Source of the DNA: Palsa-506 sp963786975
GTDB lineage: Bacteria > Actinomycetota > Actinomycetes > Streptosporangiales > Streptosporangiaceae
DNA: 64,000 nt
Reading direction: 5' to 3'
NCBI GenBank assembly: GCA_963786975.1
Contig: CAWBBE010000008.1
Coordinates: forward strand, 310,001-374,000
Within the stretch, counting starts at the first letter, position 1. Every line of letters begins with the position of its first letter. Shown one piece after another: positions 8,710 through 18,978 of this stretch. The translations under genes were made by a program, and so were the position numbers. The notes beneath the pieces are model-generated. The model saw only the letters and a program-made list of their open reading frames with translations, ran no database searches and was not told the origin of the DNA.

Positions 8710-11297
8710 TCAGAGCGACCCCTTGCGCTGCAGGTAGTTAAGCGCGCCCCAGCCGACCGGGACCGGCAGCCAGAACGTCAGCAGGCGGAACAGCAGCACC
8801 GCGCTGACCGCGGTCGCGCCCGGCAGGCCGGCCGCGCTCAGGCCAGCCGACAGGGCCGCCTCGACCGCGCCGAGGCCGCCCGGCGTTGGCACGATCGAGC
8901 CGACGGCGCTGCCGGTCAGGTACACCACGGCGACGCTGGCCGGCGGCAGCGAGCCGCCTAGCGCGTGGATGCAGGCGGCCAGGCAGAAGATGTAGCCGGC
9001 GGTCAGCAGCAGCGCCCCGCCGATGCCCTCGGCCAGCTTGGCCGGCTGCTGTGCGACGTCCAGCAGCCGCGGGATGACCTGGCCCGCCATCGGCGCGATC
9101 CTGGCCCGCAGCAGCCGCCGCCCGGGCGGGGTGGCCAGCACTACCAGGCCGATCGCGATCAGGCCGGCGATGACGTAGAAGACCCAGTGCGGCGGCTGCA
9201 GCGAGCTGCCGCTGGACGTGCCCGATATCGCCGCGAAGATCACCAGCAGGCTCAGGTGCAGGGTGAAGGCAACCAGCTGCGACACTCCGACGCTGGCGGC
9301 CGAGTCTGCCGCGGAGACGTCATTGCGGCGCAGGTACCTGATATTCAGTGCGACCCCGCCGACGGCGGCCGGCGTCACCAGCGTGACGAACGAGCCGGCC
9401 ACCTGCACCAGCAGGGTGGGCACCAGCCGCAGCCGTTCCAGCACGAAACCGGACAGCGACCAGGCGGCGCCCAGGTAGGTCACCGCCGACAAGCCGAGCG
9501 CCACCAGGCTCCACCACAAGTCGGCCGACCGGAGCAGCGAGCCGATATGAACCTGGGCGAGCTGGCCGGCCAGCAGGTACACGGCGGCGACGGCGGCGAT
9601 CAGCGTGACCAGCGTGCGCGGCCGGATCCGCTCCAGCTGCACCGGCTTGCCCTCATCGCTCTCGACGGCGCCGACCAGCCGCTTGCGCAGCGCCGGCAGC
9701 ACGTCCCGGTGATGACGCAGGGCCGTCCGGGTGGTCCGGTGCAGCGCGACCGGCTGCAGCAGCGGCACCACCGCGGCGAGCTCAGCGGCGGCTACCTTCG
9801 TCAGCGCCACGTCGGCGGCCCGGCCCGGCCCGACCAGCAGCGCAAACTCGGCGAGCAGCTGGGCCACGTCGAGCCGGAGCTGCAGGTCGCTGGCGGCGAT
9901 ATCGCCGTTGCCGAGGCCGAGCAGCATGACCTGGCCGTCACCGGTGAGCAGCATCCGGTCCGCGGTCAGTGCCCGGTGCGTCACCCGGTACCGGTGCAGC
10001 AGCAGTACCTCGTCCCAGGCCAGCGAGAGCTGGCCGTCAGCCGGGCCGGGCTGCAGCTCGGCCAGCGTGGTGCCCCGATGATGCTCGTAGGCGAACGCGA
10101 TGGCCTCCGGGCCGACCCGGACCGCCGCCCGCAGCCTGGGCGCGCGGACGCCGGCCTGCGCCGCCGCGTAGGACATCAGCGCGCGCCGCTCGATCAGCCG
10201 GTCCAGCGACAGCAGCGCCGTGCGCGACACCTGCGCCTGCAGCCGCAGCGAACGGTAAAGCCGGTACAGCAGGCCGGCCGCCTGCTGGTCCCGGTCGAAG
10301 ACCGTGATATCCAGCTGGCCGCCGTCCGGCATAGTCGCCGCGTAATGGCGGGACCCGATGCTATTGCCCGGCAGCCGCCGCATCGCGTTGATGCCGCAGC
10401 CGGCCTGCCGAGCGCGGCGGCGATAGCCGTGGCCGGCGGCCGCCGGGACCGGTAGCCGGCCGCATACCGCACGCCGAGCCCGATCGCCCGGCCGGCCAGC
10501 AGCGTGATGGCCAGCGCGATCACCGTCGTCTGCGCGGAAACCAGGCTCACCAGCGAGTACGTGCCGATCGTGATCCAGACGGCGGCGCGCCAGCGGGGCC
10601 GCCCGCTCAGCCCGATAATCGTGGTGTAGGCGGCGAGGCCGGCCAGCGCGGGGGTGAGCGGGGGCAGGTCGCTCACGCCGGGCCGGGCCATCGTGATCGC
10701 GTCGTAAAGCACCTGGCCGGATGAGGTACGCAGGAGCACGTTGGCGATGCCGACCGCGACGGCGGCTAGCAGGCCGGTGCCGATGGCCTCGGCCAGCTGC
10801 CACGGCTGGCGGCGGACGATCTGCCGGACCGCGAGCGCCGCCGGCAGCACCAGCAGCGCGATCGGCGCGAGCGGGTGGGCGATGGCCAGCAGCGGGCCGG
10901 GCAGCCGCCGGCTGGCCCCGACGATATCCTGCTCGGTGCCGGTGGTGGCCGCGCGCGCCGCCAGCCCGATGCCCGCCACCAGCACCAGCTGGATCCCGTC
11001 GGCGATGCAGCGCAGCAGGTCAACCGGCCGCCGGACGCGCCGCCTGAGCTCGTCCTGGACGGCGATCGCGGGCTCACCGGCCGGCTGGGCCGGGCCGGCC
11101 AGCCCGAGCAGGCCCGGGCCGGCGCTTCCCGCGGCCGGGGCCGCGTTCCCGGGCCCGGCGACCGCCTGCCCGGCTTCCCCGGCGCCGGGGACCTCCCGGC
11201 CGGCCTCGCCCGCCGCAGCCGCTCCCCGGCCAGGCCCGGCCGGGCCGGCCGGGCCCGCGCGGCCGTCCGGCCGCTGGTCGTCCCTGCGTACCGTCAC
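8710..11297 (-). CDS. YbhN/MprF-like lysylphosphatidylglycerol synthase transmembrane protein, frameshifted
   Basis: One long membrane protein of about 862 aa split by one frame change near 10400-10412. The N-terminal part (start 11297) has an Ala/Gly/Pro-rich leader, then LRRRVRRPVDLLRCIADGI and six or more helices. The middle, in the second frame from LPGNSIGSRHYAATMPDGG, resembles a degenerate kinase-like module (FAYEHHRGTTLAEL, HRALTADRMLLTGDGQVMLLG). The C-terminal part is the YbhN/LPG-synthase flippase core (GSFVTLVTPAAVGGVALNIRYL, GSIVPTPGGLGAVEAALSAGL). Such proteins are thought to move lipids across the membrane. Encoded divergently from the APC permease. Confidence 0.85.
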
Positions 11298-11416
11298 GCA
11301 ACGATCGTTTCATCTGGCTGATCAGGCGCAATGGGCGCATGGGCGGCCAGGGCCGACGAGGGACGAATCGGACCCCGAGGTATACGGACGGCGGCCGGCG
11401 GGCCTAGCATGCGCAC

Positions 11417-13627
11417 GTGCCGATGGTGTTCGGGATTGCCAAGCGCTTGCTGGTCGGCAGGCCAATGCAGAGCGATCGGCTGGGCCACACGCTGCTGCCG
11501 AAGCGGATCGCGCTGCCGGTTTTCGCCAGCGACGCGCTGTCCTCGGTGGCCTATGCCACCGAGGAAATCCTGATCGTGCTGTCCGTCGGCGGGATCGCCC
11601 TGTTCTCCTACACGCCGTGGATAGCGCTCGCCGTCGGCGTGCTGATGCTGGTGGTGGTGGCCTCCTACCGGCAGAACGTGCACGCGTACCCGTCCGGCGG
11701 CGGCGACTACGAGGTGGCCAGCACCAATCTCGGGCAGCGTGTCGGCCTCGTGGTGGCCAGCGCGCTGATGGTCGACTACACGCTCACCGTCGCGGTGTCC
11801 GTGTCAGCCGGGGTCGCGAACCTGGCGTCGGCGTTTCCCGGGCTCACCCCGCAGGTGACGCTGATCGCCGTGCTCGTGGTGACCGCGATCGCGGTGATGA
11901 ACCTGCGCGGCGTGCGGGAATCGGGGACCGCGTTCGCGATCCCCACCTACTGCTTCATCGGCGTGGTCACGCTGATGATCGTCTGGGGCGTGGCCCGGCT
12001 GGGCCTGGGCCATCACCTGCGTGCGCAGAGCGCGGGCTACCGTCCGCTGGCCCGGCATTACAGCGGGCTGCTGCTGCTCTTCCTGCTGCTGCGCGCGTTC
12101 TCCTCTGGCTGCACCGCACTGACCGGGGTGGAGGCGATCAGCAACGGGGTACCCGCGTTCCGCAAGCCGAAGAGCAAGAACGCCGCGACCACGCTGGCGC
12201 TGCTGGGCGGGGTCGCCGTGTCGATGTTCGCCGGCGTCACAGCCCTGGCGCTGGTCAGTCACGTGCACGTGTGCCCGCCCTCGTCACCGTGCATCGGCCT
12301 GCCGGCCGGCCAGGCCCAGCCCACCGTGATAGCGCAGGTCGGCAGCGCGGTGTTCGGCGGTGCCTCGCCGCTGTTCTACCTGCTGTCGCTGGTGACCGCG
12401 CTGATCCTGGTGCTGGCGGCGAACACCGCGTTCAACGGCTTCCCGGTGCTGGCGTCGATCCTGTCCAGGGACGGCTTCCTGCCCCGCCAGCTGCATACCC
12501 GCGGCGACCGGCTGGCCTTCAGCAACGGGATCCTGCTGCTGTCCGGCTTCGCGATCCTGCTGATCGTGATCTTCCAGGCCTCGCCGACCCGGCTGATCCA
12601 GCTCTACATCATCGGTGTCTTCGTCTCGTTCGTGTGCAGCCAGACCGGGATGATCAGGCACTGGAACCGGCTGCTGCGCAGCACCACTGACGCGCGGGCC
12701 AGGCGGCACATGTACCGGTCCAGGGTCATCAACACGATCGGCGCCTGCTTCACCGCCGTGGTCCTGGTCATCGTGCTGCTGTCCAAGTTCGCTAGCGGCG
12801 CCTGGATCGTGGTGGTGGCGATGCCGGTGATCTGGCTCACCATGCGCGGCATCCACCGGCATTACGCCAACGTGGCGCTCGAGCTGGTCCCGCCGCAGGA
12901 CACGCCGGTCACCACGCTGCCGGCCAGCAACCGGGCCATCGTGCTGGTATCCAAGCTGCACCTGCCGACCTTGCGGGCGCTCGCCTACGCGCGGGCGACC
13001 AGGCCGAGCCTGCTGGAGGCCATCACGGTCGAGGTGGACGAGGCGGAGACGCTGCGGCTGAAGGAGGAGTGGGACCGCAGCGGCCTGGGGATCCCGCTCA
13101 CCATCATCGCCTCTCCGTACCGGGAGATCACCCGGCCGGTGATGGCCTACGTGAAGCGGCTGCGCCGGGAGAGCCCGCGCGACATCGTCACGGTCTACAT
13201 CCCCGAGTACGTGCTCGGGCACTGGTGGGAGCAGGTGCTGCACAACCAGACGGCACTGCGGCTGAAGACCCGGCTGCTGCAGCTGCGCGGCGTGGTCGTC
13301 GCCAGCGTGCCGTACCAGCTGAGCTCGGCGACCCGCCAGCAGCAGGCGGCGAAGGCCGCCGCGGGCCTGCCGCAGCCGGCCGCGCCGCGGGCTGGCCGGC
13401 CTGCCGCGGCCGCCCGCGGCGGCGGGCCGCTGGCCAGCCCGGTGCCGCCCGGGCCAGGCCCGGCAACGACGGACGGGCCGCAGGCGGCCGGAGATGGGCT
13501 CGCCGGGGATGGGCTGGCCGGCGGGCAGCCCGGCCGGGCGCGGCCCAGCCCGGCGCCGGGCCAGGCCGGCCAGCCTGCCCCCGGCCGGCGTCGCGGTTCA
13601 AGCGGCTGTCCGCGCTGCGGCGGCTGA
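11417..13627 (+). CDS. APC-superfamily permease, 736 aa
   Basis: Transporter with about 12 membrane helices and a C-terminal cytoplasmic region. The APC signatures are DALSSVAYATEEIL near residue 35, YPSGGGDYEVASTNLG near residue 95 and AFSSGCTALTGVEAISNGVP near residue 230. After the membrane part, about 170 residues (SKLHLPTLRALAYARATRPS, PREITRPVMAYVKRL) form a universal-stress-like domain usual in this actinobacterial group, followed by an Ala/Gly/Pro-rich tail. The GTG start at 11417 lies only eight bases behind a TAGCAT -10-like element, so the mRNA may be leaderless. Substrate unknown; amino acids or potassium are both suggested for relatives. Confidence 0.9.
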   Translation: MPMVFGIAKRLLVGRPMQSDRLGHTLLPKRIALPVFASDALSSVAYATEEILIVLSVGGIALFSYTPWIALAVGVLMLVVVASYRQNVHAYPSGGGDYEVASTNLGQRVGLVVASALMVDYTLTVAVSVSAGVANLASAFPGLTPQVTLIAVLVVTAIAVMNLRGVRESGTAFAIPTYCFIGVVTLMIVWGVARLGLGHHLRAQSAGYRPLARHYSGLLLLFLLLRAFSSGCTALTGVEAISNGVPAFRKPKSKNAATTLALLGGVAVSMFAGVTALALVSHVHVCPPSSPCIGLPAGQAQPTVIAQVGSAVFGGASPLFYLLSLVTALILVLAANTAFNGFPVLASILSRDGFLPRQLHTRGDRLAFSNGILLLSGFAILLIVIFQASPTRLIQLYIIGVFVSFVCSQTGMIRHWNRLLRSTTDARARRHMYRSRVINTIGACFTAVVLVIVLLSKFASGAWIVVVAMPVIWLTMRGIHRHYANVALELVPPQDTPVTTLPASNRAIVLVSKLHLPTLRALAYARATRPSLLEAITVEVDEAETLRLKEEWDRSGLGIPLTIIASPYREITRPVMAYVKRLRRESPRDIVTVYIPEYVLGHWWEQVLHNQTALRLKTRLLQLRGVVVASVPYQLSSATRQQQAAKAAAGLPQPAAPRAGRPAAAARGGGPLASPVPPGPGPATTDGPQAAGDGLAGDGLAGGQPGRARPSPAPGQAGQPAPGRRRGSSGCPRCGG

Positions 13628-13950
13628 CCGCGGGCCGCGACCAGCTGCACGCCGAGGAGCTGCAGGAGGAGGTTCACCACCAGGTCAGCGCCAAGCTGAT
13701 CGCCGACTGCGGCGACCGCGAGATGGCCGACGTGGCCGGCACGCTGCGGACGGTGACGCTACGGCCGAGGGGAACCAGCCTCACCATGGAGGCCGACCTG
13801 TGGGACGGCAGCGGCAGCATCACGCTTGTGTGGCTGGGCAGGCGTGACATTCCCGGCATCAGGCCGGGCCGCCGCATCGTCGTGCACGGGCGGATAACCC
13901 GGATCAAGGGCGATCTCACGATCTTCAACCCCGTCTACGAGCTGCGCTCG

Positions 13951-13965
<15 letters not shown>
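13494..13965 (+). CDS. OB-fold nucleic-acid-binding protein, start uncertain
   Basis: The segment FKRLSALRRLTAGRDQLHAEELQ...ADVAGTLRTVTLRPRGTSLT...VVHGRITRIKGDLTIFNPVYEL is a clear RecG-wedge-like OB-fold protein of about 120-130 aa, as usually found next to this type of APC permease in actinomycetes. No ATG, GTG or TTG lies in its frame close to the domain start. An ATG at 13494 or 13509 in the neighbouring frame would fit if one base is mis-called near 13590. The gene overlaps the permease tail and its 3' end overlaps the 3' end of kdpE by 15 bp on the other strand. Confidence 0.7.
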
Positions 13966-14652
<687 letters not shown>

Positions 14653-14665
14653 GGCGCGGCCCGGC

Positions 14666-16561
14666 TCACGGCTCGGCCCGCACCGGGGTGCTCACCGCCC
14701 GGCTGGCCACCGGGAGCGCCAGCCGGATCGTCAGGCCGCCGCCGTCAGTGTCGGCCGCGGTGACCGAGCCGCCCATGGTGTCGGTGAATCCCTTGACGAC
14801 GGCTAGGCCGAGTCCCACCCCGGTTCCCGTGTTCCGCGCGCTCAGCCGCTCGAACGGCTCGAACATCCGCGGCTTCAGCGCATCCGGCACGCCCGGGCCG
14901 TGATCCACGACCTCAAGGATCACCAGGTCGCCGCGCTGCTCCGCGTACAGCGCCGGCGGCCGGCCCGGCGGGGAGTAAGCCAGCGCGTTGGCGAACAGGT
15001 TGGCCAGCACCCGCTCGAGCAGGCCTGGATCGGTACGCACCAGCGGCAGCCCGTCCGGCACGGCCAGCTGCACGGTGTTGCCCGCGTCGAGCCCGCGGAG
15101 GGCGACCGGCGCCACCTCGTCGATCGCCGTCGGCCGCAGGAACGGCCGGAGCGAGCCTGCCGACAGCCGGCTCATGTCGAGCAGGTTGCCGATCAGCGCG
15201 TCGAGCCGGTCGGCGGACTGCTCGATGGTCGCCAGCAGCGCCGCCTCATCCGCGGCGGTCCACTGCACATCGGTCTGCCGCAGCGTGCTCACGCTGGCCT
15301 TGATTGACGCCAGCGGCGTCCGCAGGTCGTGGCTGACCGCGGCGAGCAGCGCGGTGCGCATCCTGTTACCCTCGGCCAGCGCCTCCGCCTGCGCCGCCTG
15401 AGTGCGCAGCCGGTCCCGGTCAAGCGCGGCCGCGGCCTGCGCGGCGAAACCGTCCAGCACCCGCGCGCTCAGCGGCCGGGTCTGCCCGGCGATCAGCAGC
15501 GCGAGCCCGGGCCGCACGTCCACCCGGGTCACCGGCGCCGATTCCGGCGCGGTACCGCGCCTGGCTACCCTGACCCACTGGCCGCCGGCCCGCTCGACCA
15601 GCTCGGCGCTGCCCTGCCAGGTGCGGGCCAGGTGGTCGAGGACGGCCGCCGGGGTGTCCGAGCCGCCGAGTACCGTCTGGGCGAGGGCCAGCAGCGCCGC
15701 GGCGTCCTCTCCGCTGCGCGCGGCCTGCACCGCGCGCCGCGCGGCGAGGTGCACCACGCTGCTCACCGTCACCGCCACCGTGACGAAGAGCATCAGGGCC
15801 AGCAGGTTCCGCGGCTCGGCGACCGTCAGCGTGTGCACCGGCCTGGTGAAGTACCAGTTCAGCAGCAGGCTGGCGGTAACCGCGCCGAGCACGGCCGGCC
15901 AGAAGCCGCCGACCACCGCGATCGCGACCACCGCGACGAGGTACAGCAGCAGGTCGTCGGCCAGGTCCAGGTGGGACTGGCCGGCCACCAGCGCCAAGGT
16001 CAGCAGCGGCAGGCCCGCCGCCAGCAGCACGCCGGCCAGCCGGCGCCGGGTGCCGATGCCGCCGGACAGGTCGAGCAGCCCGGGCCGGGCCGCCGGGTCG
16101 GCCGGCAGCCCCGGCGGCCCCGGCGCCGCGGCGGCCACTGGGAGACCGGACAGCGGCGTGGACCGCGCCAGGCCGGCCTCGATCGTGCCGGCGTCGTGCG
16201 GGCTGGCGTCAGGCCAGCCCGCAACGGGCGCGCCGTTCTGCCCGGCGGGGGGGTGACCGGGCAGAACGGCGCCTGCGCGCAGGCGTGCGCCTGCGGGCAA
16301 GTCTGTGCCTGCGGGCAAGTCTCTGCCGACGGGCAAGTCTGAGCTGACGGACGGAACCTCGCCGCCCGCGGGCAGGACGGTGCCCGCGGGCAGGTCTGCG
16401 GCTGCCGGCAAGCCTGTGCTGACGGGCGGAACCTCGCCGCCCGCGGGCAGGACGGTGCCCGCGGGCAGGTCTGCGGCTGCCGGCAAGCCTGCGCTGGCGG
16501 GCAGGTCCGCGCCGGAGGCGTCCACAATCACCAGTCTGGACGAAGATGCGATCCGCCGCAC
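14666..16561 (-). CDS. KdpD-like sensor histidine kinase lacking the N-terminal KdpD domain, 631 aa
   Basis: Membrane histidine kinase. In order: a 170-residue Ala/Pro-rich repetitive N-terminus, four close helices of the DUF4118 type (about 180-290, with LLNWYFTRPVHTLTVAEPRN), a GAF-like region, HisKA with AVSHDLRTPLASIKAS, and the ATPase with NLFANALAYSPPG, DHGPGVP and GVGLGLAVVKGF. Full KdpD proteins are about 850 aa and begin with a Walker-type KdpD sensor domain and a USP domain; both are missing and replaced by 25-residue repeats (LPAAADLPAGTVLPAGGEVP). GTG start two bases behind the previous stop. It probably phosphorylates the adjacent KdpE. Confidence 0.85.
   Translation of the reverse strand: MRRIASSSRLVIVDASGADLPASAGLPAAADLPAGTVLPAGGEVPPVSTGLPAAADLPAGTVLPAGGEVPSVSSDLPVGRDLPAGTDLPAGARLRAGAVLPGHPPAGQNGAPVAGWPDASPHDAGTIEAGLARSTPLSGLPVAAAAPGPPGLPADPAARPGLLDLSGGIGTRRRLAGVLLAAGLPLLTLALVAGQSHLDLADDLLLYLVAVVAIAVVGGFWPAVLGAVTASLLLNWYFTRPVHTLTVAEPRNLLALMLFVTVAVTVSSVVHLAARRAVQAARSGEDAAALLALAQTVLGGSDTPAAVLDHLARTWQGSAELVERAGGQWVRVARRGTAPESAPVTRVDVRPGLALLIAGQTRPLSARVLDGFAAQAAAALDRDRLRTQAAQAEALAEGNRMRTALLAAVSHDLRTPLASIKASVSTLRQTDVQWTAADEAALLATIEQSADRLDALIGNLLDMSRLSAGSLRPFLRPTAIDEVAPVALRGLDAGNTVQLAVPDGLPLVRTDPGLLERVLANLFANALAYSPPGRPPALYAEQRGDLVILEVVDHGPGVPDALKPRMFEPFERLSARNTGTGVGLGLAVVKGFTDTMGGSVTAADTDGGGLTIRLALPVASRAVSTPVRAEP
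16346..16500. repeat. 75-bp tandem repeat in the kinase gene
   Basis: Two nearly identical 75-bp units, beginning for example at GGAACCTCGCCGCCCGCGGG (16353 and 16428), encode the 25-residue Pro/Ala repeats of the kinase N-terminus. Shorter 18-bp relatives (GCGGGCAAGTCTGTGCCT) occur just before, at about 16290-16345. Confidence 0.8.
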
Positions 16562-16563
16562 TA

Positions 16564-16895
16564 TCAGGCCGGCCCAGTGCCGGCCGCGGCCGTCGCGGCG
16601 AGCACCACGGCCGCCTGCACCGCCAGCGTGCCGCCCGGCCGGAGCTGGCCATACGGCGGCCCGGCGAAGCCGACCGCGGTGAGCCAGCCGATTGCGGCCA
16701 GCAGCGGCGCCACGGCCGGCGCTCCGCGATCAGCGAGCCGGCCCCGACGACCACCGCGGCAAGCACCAGCACCGCGGCGGCCGGCAGCCGGCCGTGCAGC
16801 ATCGCGGCGGCCGCGCCGATCACGAGCAGCGCGGCGAAGCCCGCCGGCAGGGCGAGCGGCGCAGCGAGACCGCGCCGTCGGGGTGCACCGTTCAT
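16564..16895 (-). CDS. Small membrane protein upstream of the KdpD-like kinase, frameshifted
   Basis: ATG 16895 starts MNGAPRRRGLAAPLALPAG with two hydrophobic helices up to VVVGAGSLIAER. Near 16718 the hydrophobic character continues in another frame (APAVAPLLAAIGWLTAVGFA, then GTLAVQAAVVLAATAAAG) and ends at TGA 16564-16566, two bases before the kinase GTG. Joined, the product is about 110 aa with four hydrophobic segments. Close coupling with the kinase suggests a shared role, but no family is recognised. Confidence 0.55.
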
Positions 16896-16998
16896 ATCGG
16901 TGCCAGTTCACCCGCCCGGCAGCCGCCCGTCGACGGTCTTTACACGTTCTTAACGCCGCTTCCGCCCATGTTGACACGGCGTTAGCGCGAAAGCGCGG

Positions 16999-18720
16999 TT
17001 AGCGCCGGCGCTGCCACCGGCGCGGCGAGCCGGACGGAGCATCCGCGGCCGCCGGGGCGGCGGCCAGCACCGGCAGCAGCACGCAGGCCGGGTGCCGGGA
17101 GTCGTGATAGAACTCGAATTGGCATCGCACCGCCCTGGTCGCGGTGCCGAACGGGGCGGCGGTGCCGAAGTTGCGGGCGAACCGCGGGAACGCGCCTCCG
17201 CTGACCTGCACCCGGATCCGGTGCCCGGCCTTTACCCGGTAGGCCGTCGGGTAAAGTTCCACGTCCACCGTCAGGATCCCATCCTGGCCGGCCTGGACGT
17301 CGGCGGCGGGCACGGTCTGCGGCGAGAGCCGCCGGATGCCGTCCACCACGTTCCGGGAGACGCCTTTCGGGTCGACGTCGCACACCCGGACGAACAGGTC
17401 GGCGTACTGGCGGCCGGTGCGGACGAAGATCCGGGCCCGGACCGGCCCTACCAGGTCCTGGGCGGCCGCCAGCGGCTCGGTGGTATAGGTCAGCACGTCG
17501 GGGCGGGCTTCGATGGCGGCGTTGTCGACCTGCTTGCCCGGCGGCTGCAGCATCGGCCCGCCCGCCGATGGCGTCGGGTCCGCCGGATCGTAGACGAACG
17601 TGCCCGGAGCGGCGGCGGCCGGCTCCGGGTCCGGGCTCAGGCGGCCGGCCGCCCGCAGGTAATAGGCCGTGCCCACGGCGGCCGGCGGCGGCCACTCCGC
17701 GAAGTCGAGCCAGCGGCCGGCCTGCTGCAGGAAGACCCGCACCGGCGCGCCCGGCGGCGGCGGCCCGCCGCGCAGATGGTGGTCCAGCCAGGCGATGTCC
17801 TGCTGCGTGACGATCTTCAGCTCGCCGGGCTCGCCGTGCAGCCAGGGCCCGATGGTGATCCGCGCGGTAACCCCGGCCTGCCGGATCGCCGCGTAGTCGT
17901 GCAGCTGCAAGGGAAGGAAGAGGTCCCACCATCCGGTCACCATGCAGACCGGCGGAAGCCCGGTCAGGTCGGCGTGATCGTGGTCGGCGCCAGCCCAGAA
18001 ATCGTCGGCCGGGGAGGCATGCTCGACGAAGTCCCGCCAGAAGGCGACCGGCGCGCCCGCGACATCGACGTCGGCGGCCTGCAGCGGGACCTTCCGCAAG
18101 GCCCTGTTCAGCCGGGCCAGCTGACGCGGGCCCGGGATGGCGTGCAGGGCGCCGCGCTCCTGCCTGCCGATGAGCCCGGTCCAGGCCAGCGCGTTCTGCA
18201 GGCCGGGCGCGCCGTGCCCGTAGAAGGCAGCGGTAATCTTCGCGGCGGTGACGTGCAGCGATACCGACCGCAGCGGCGGATCCGCATAGGGCGCGATGGC
18301 CCATTGCGTGTGGCCGAGATAGCTGCCGCCGGTCATCGAAACCTGGCCGTCGCACCACGGCTGGTCGCGCAGCCAGGCCACCGTGGCCAGGCCATCCCGG
18401 CGTTCGGACGTGAACGGACGGAACTGCCCGCCCGAGCCGAACGTGCCGCGAGTGCTCTGGATGAACACCTGAAAGCCGCGGCGCGCCAGCGGCACGGCGA
18501 ACAGGCTGGCAGCCAGGCCCGCCCGACCGTATGGCGACCGGATCAGCACCACGGGAAGCGGCCGGTCAGGCCCGGCCGGGCGGTAATGGTCACCGAGCAG
18601 CACGACGCCGTCCGGCATCGGCACCCCGACATCGGGCCGCACCAGGTAAGGCGCCGCCGCGGCGGGCAGGCCGAACGCGCGGTCGACCGCCCAGCCAGCA
18701 ATACGGTGCAGCGGATTCAC
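16999..18720 (-). CDS. CocE/NonD-family hydrolase, 573 aa
   Basis: Alpha/beta hydrolase of the X-Pro dipeptidyl-peptidase S15/CocE type. N-terminal hydrolase domain with SPYGRAGLAA, QSTRGTFGSGGQF, the nucleophile in MTGGSYLGHTQWA, an acid residue in VTGWWDLFLPLQL and the catalytic His in GPWLHGEPGELK; C-terminal jelly-roll domain (about 340-550) with RIFVRTGRQYADLFVRVCDV. Relatives hydrolyse acyl esters, amides or peptides. No signal peptide is evident, so a cytosolic enzyme is likely. Not obviously in an operon. Confidence 0.88.
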   Translation of the reverse strand: MNPLHRIAGWAVDRAFGLPAAAAPYLVRPDVGVPMPDGVVLLGDHYRPAGPDRPLPVVLIRSPYGRAGLAASLFAVPLARRGFQVFIQSTRGTFGSGGQFRPFTSERRDGLATVAWLRDQPWCDGQVSMTGGSYLGHTQWAIAPYADPPLRSVSLHVTAAKITAAFYGHGAPGLQNALAWTGLIGRQERGALHAIPGPRQLARLNRALRKVPLQAADVDVAGAPVAFWRDFVEHASPADDFWAGADHDHADLTGLPPVCMVTGWWDLFLPLQLHDYAAIRQAGVTARITIGPWLHGEPGELKIVTQQDIAWLDHHLRGGPPPPGAPVRVFLQQAGRWLDFAEWPPPAAVGTAYYLRAAGRLSPDPEPAAAAPGTFVYDPADPTPSAGGPMLQPPGKQVDNAAIEARPDVLTYTTEPLAAAQDLVGPVRARIFVRTGRQYADLFVRVCDVDPKGVSRNVVDGIRRLSPQTVPAADVQAGQDGILTVDVELYPTAYRVKAGHRIRVQVSGGAFPRFARNFGTAAPFGTATRAVRCQFEFYHDSRHPACVLLPVLAAAPAAADAPSGSPRRWQRRR

Positions 18721-18880
18721 CAGCCAGCCTCTGCGGGATCGGGGGCCACGACCATCCAGTTCGTACAGGCTACCGAGCAGGGCGACCGCGCCGCCGCGGC
18801 CGGTCCCGCCCGGGCTAGCGGCCTGCGGACGCGCCCTCGGCCGCCGCCCGGATCATGACCGGCCGGCCGCGCCCGGGACC

Positions 18881-18952
18881 GGGGTACCCGGCCAGGGAGC
18901 CGGCTGGCCAGGTGTCCCGTCCCGGGGGTACCGGCCAGGGAGCCGGCTGGCC
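18881..18952. repeat. Direct repeat, two 29-bp copies
   Basis: In the 258-bp space between the CocE-type gene and the LysM-BTAD gene, GGGTACCCGGCCAGGGAGCC plus GGCTGGCC (from 18881) recurs from 18924 with one base fewer C and one more G. No gene or terminator stands out in the rest of this space. Confidence 0.6.
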
Positions 18953-18978
18953 GCGAACCGAGACCGGGTCTGCGCTGC

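Noticed and set aside
8965..10455. A 496-codon plus-strand frame opposite the YbhN/MprF-like gene
   Set aside because: Low-complexity Gln/Arg/Gly-rich translation and no RBS; the minus strand carries recognisable membrane helices and family motifs.
17092..18858. A 588-codon plus-strand frame opposite the CocE-type hydrolase
   Set aside because: No domain; the hydrolase on the other strand has its full catalytic triad.
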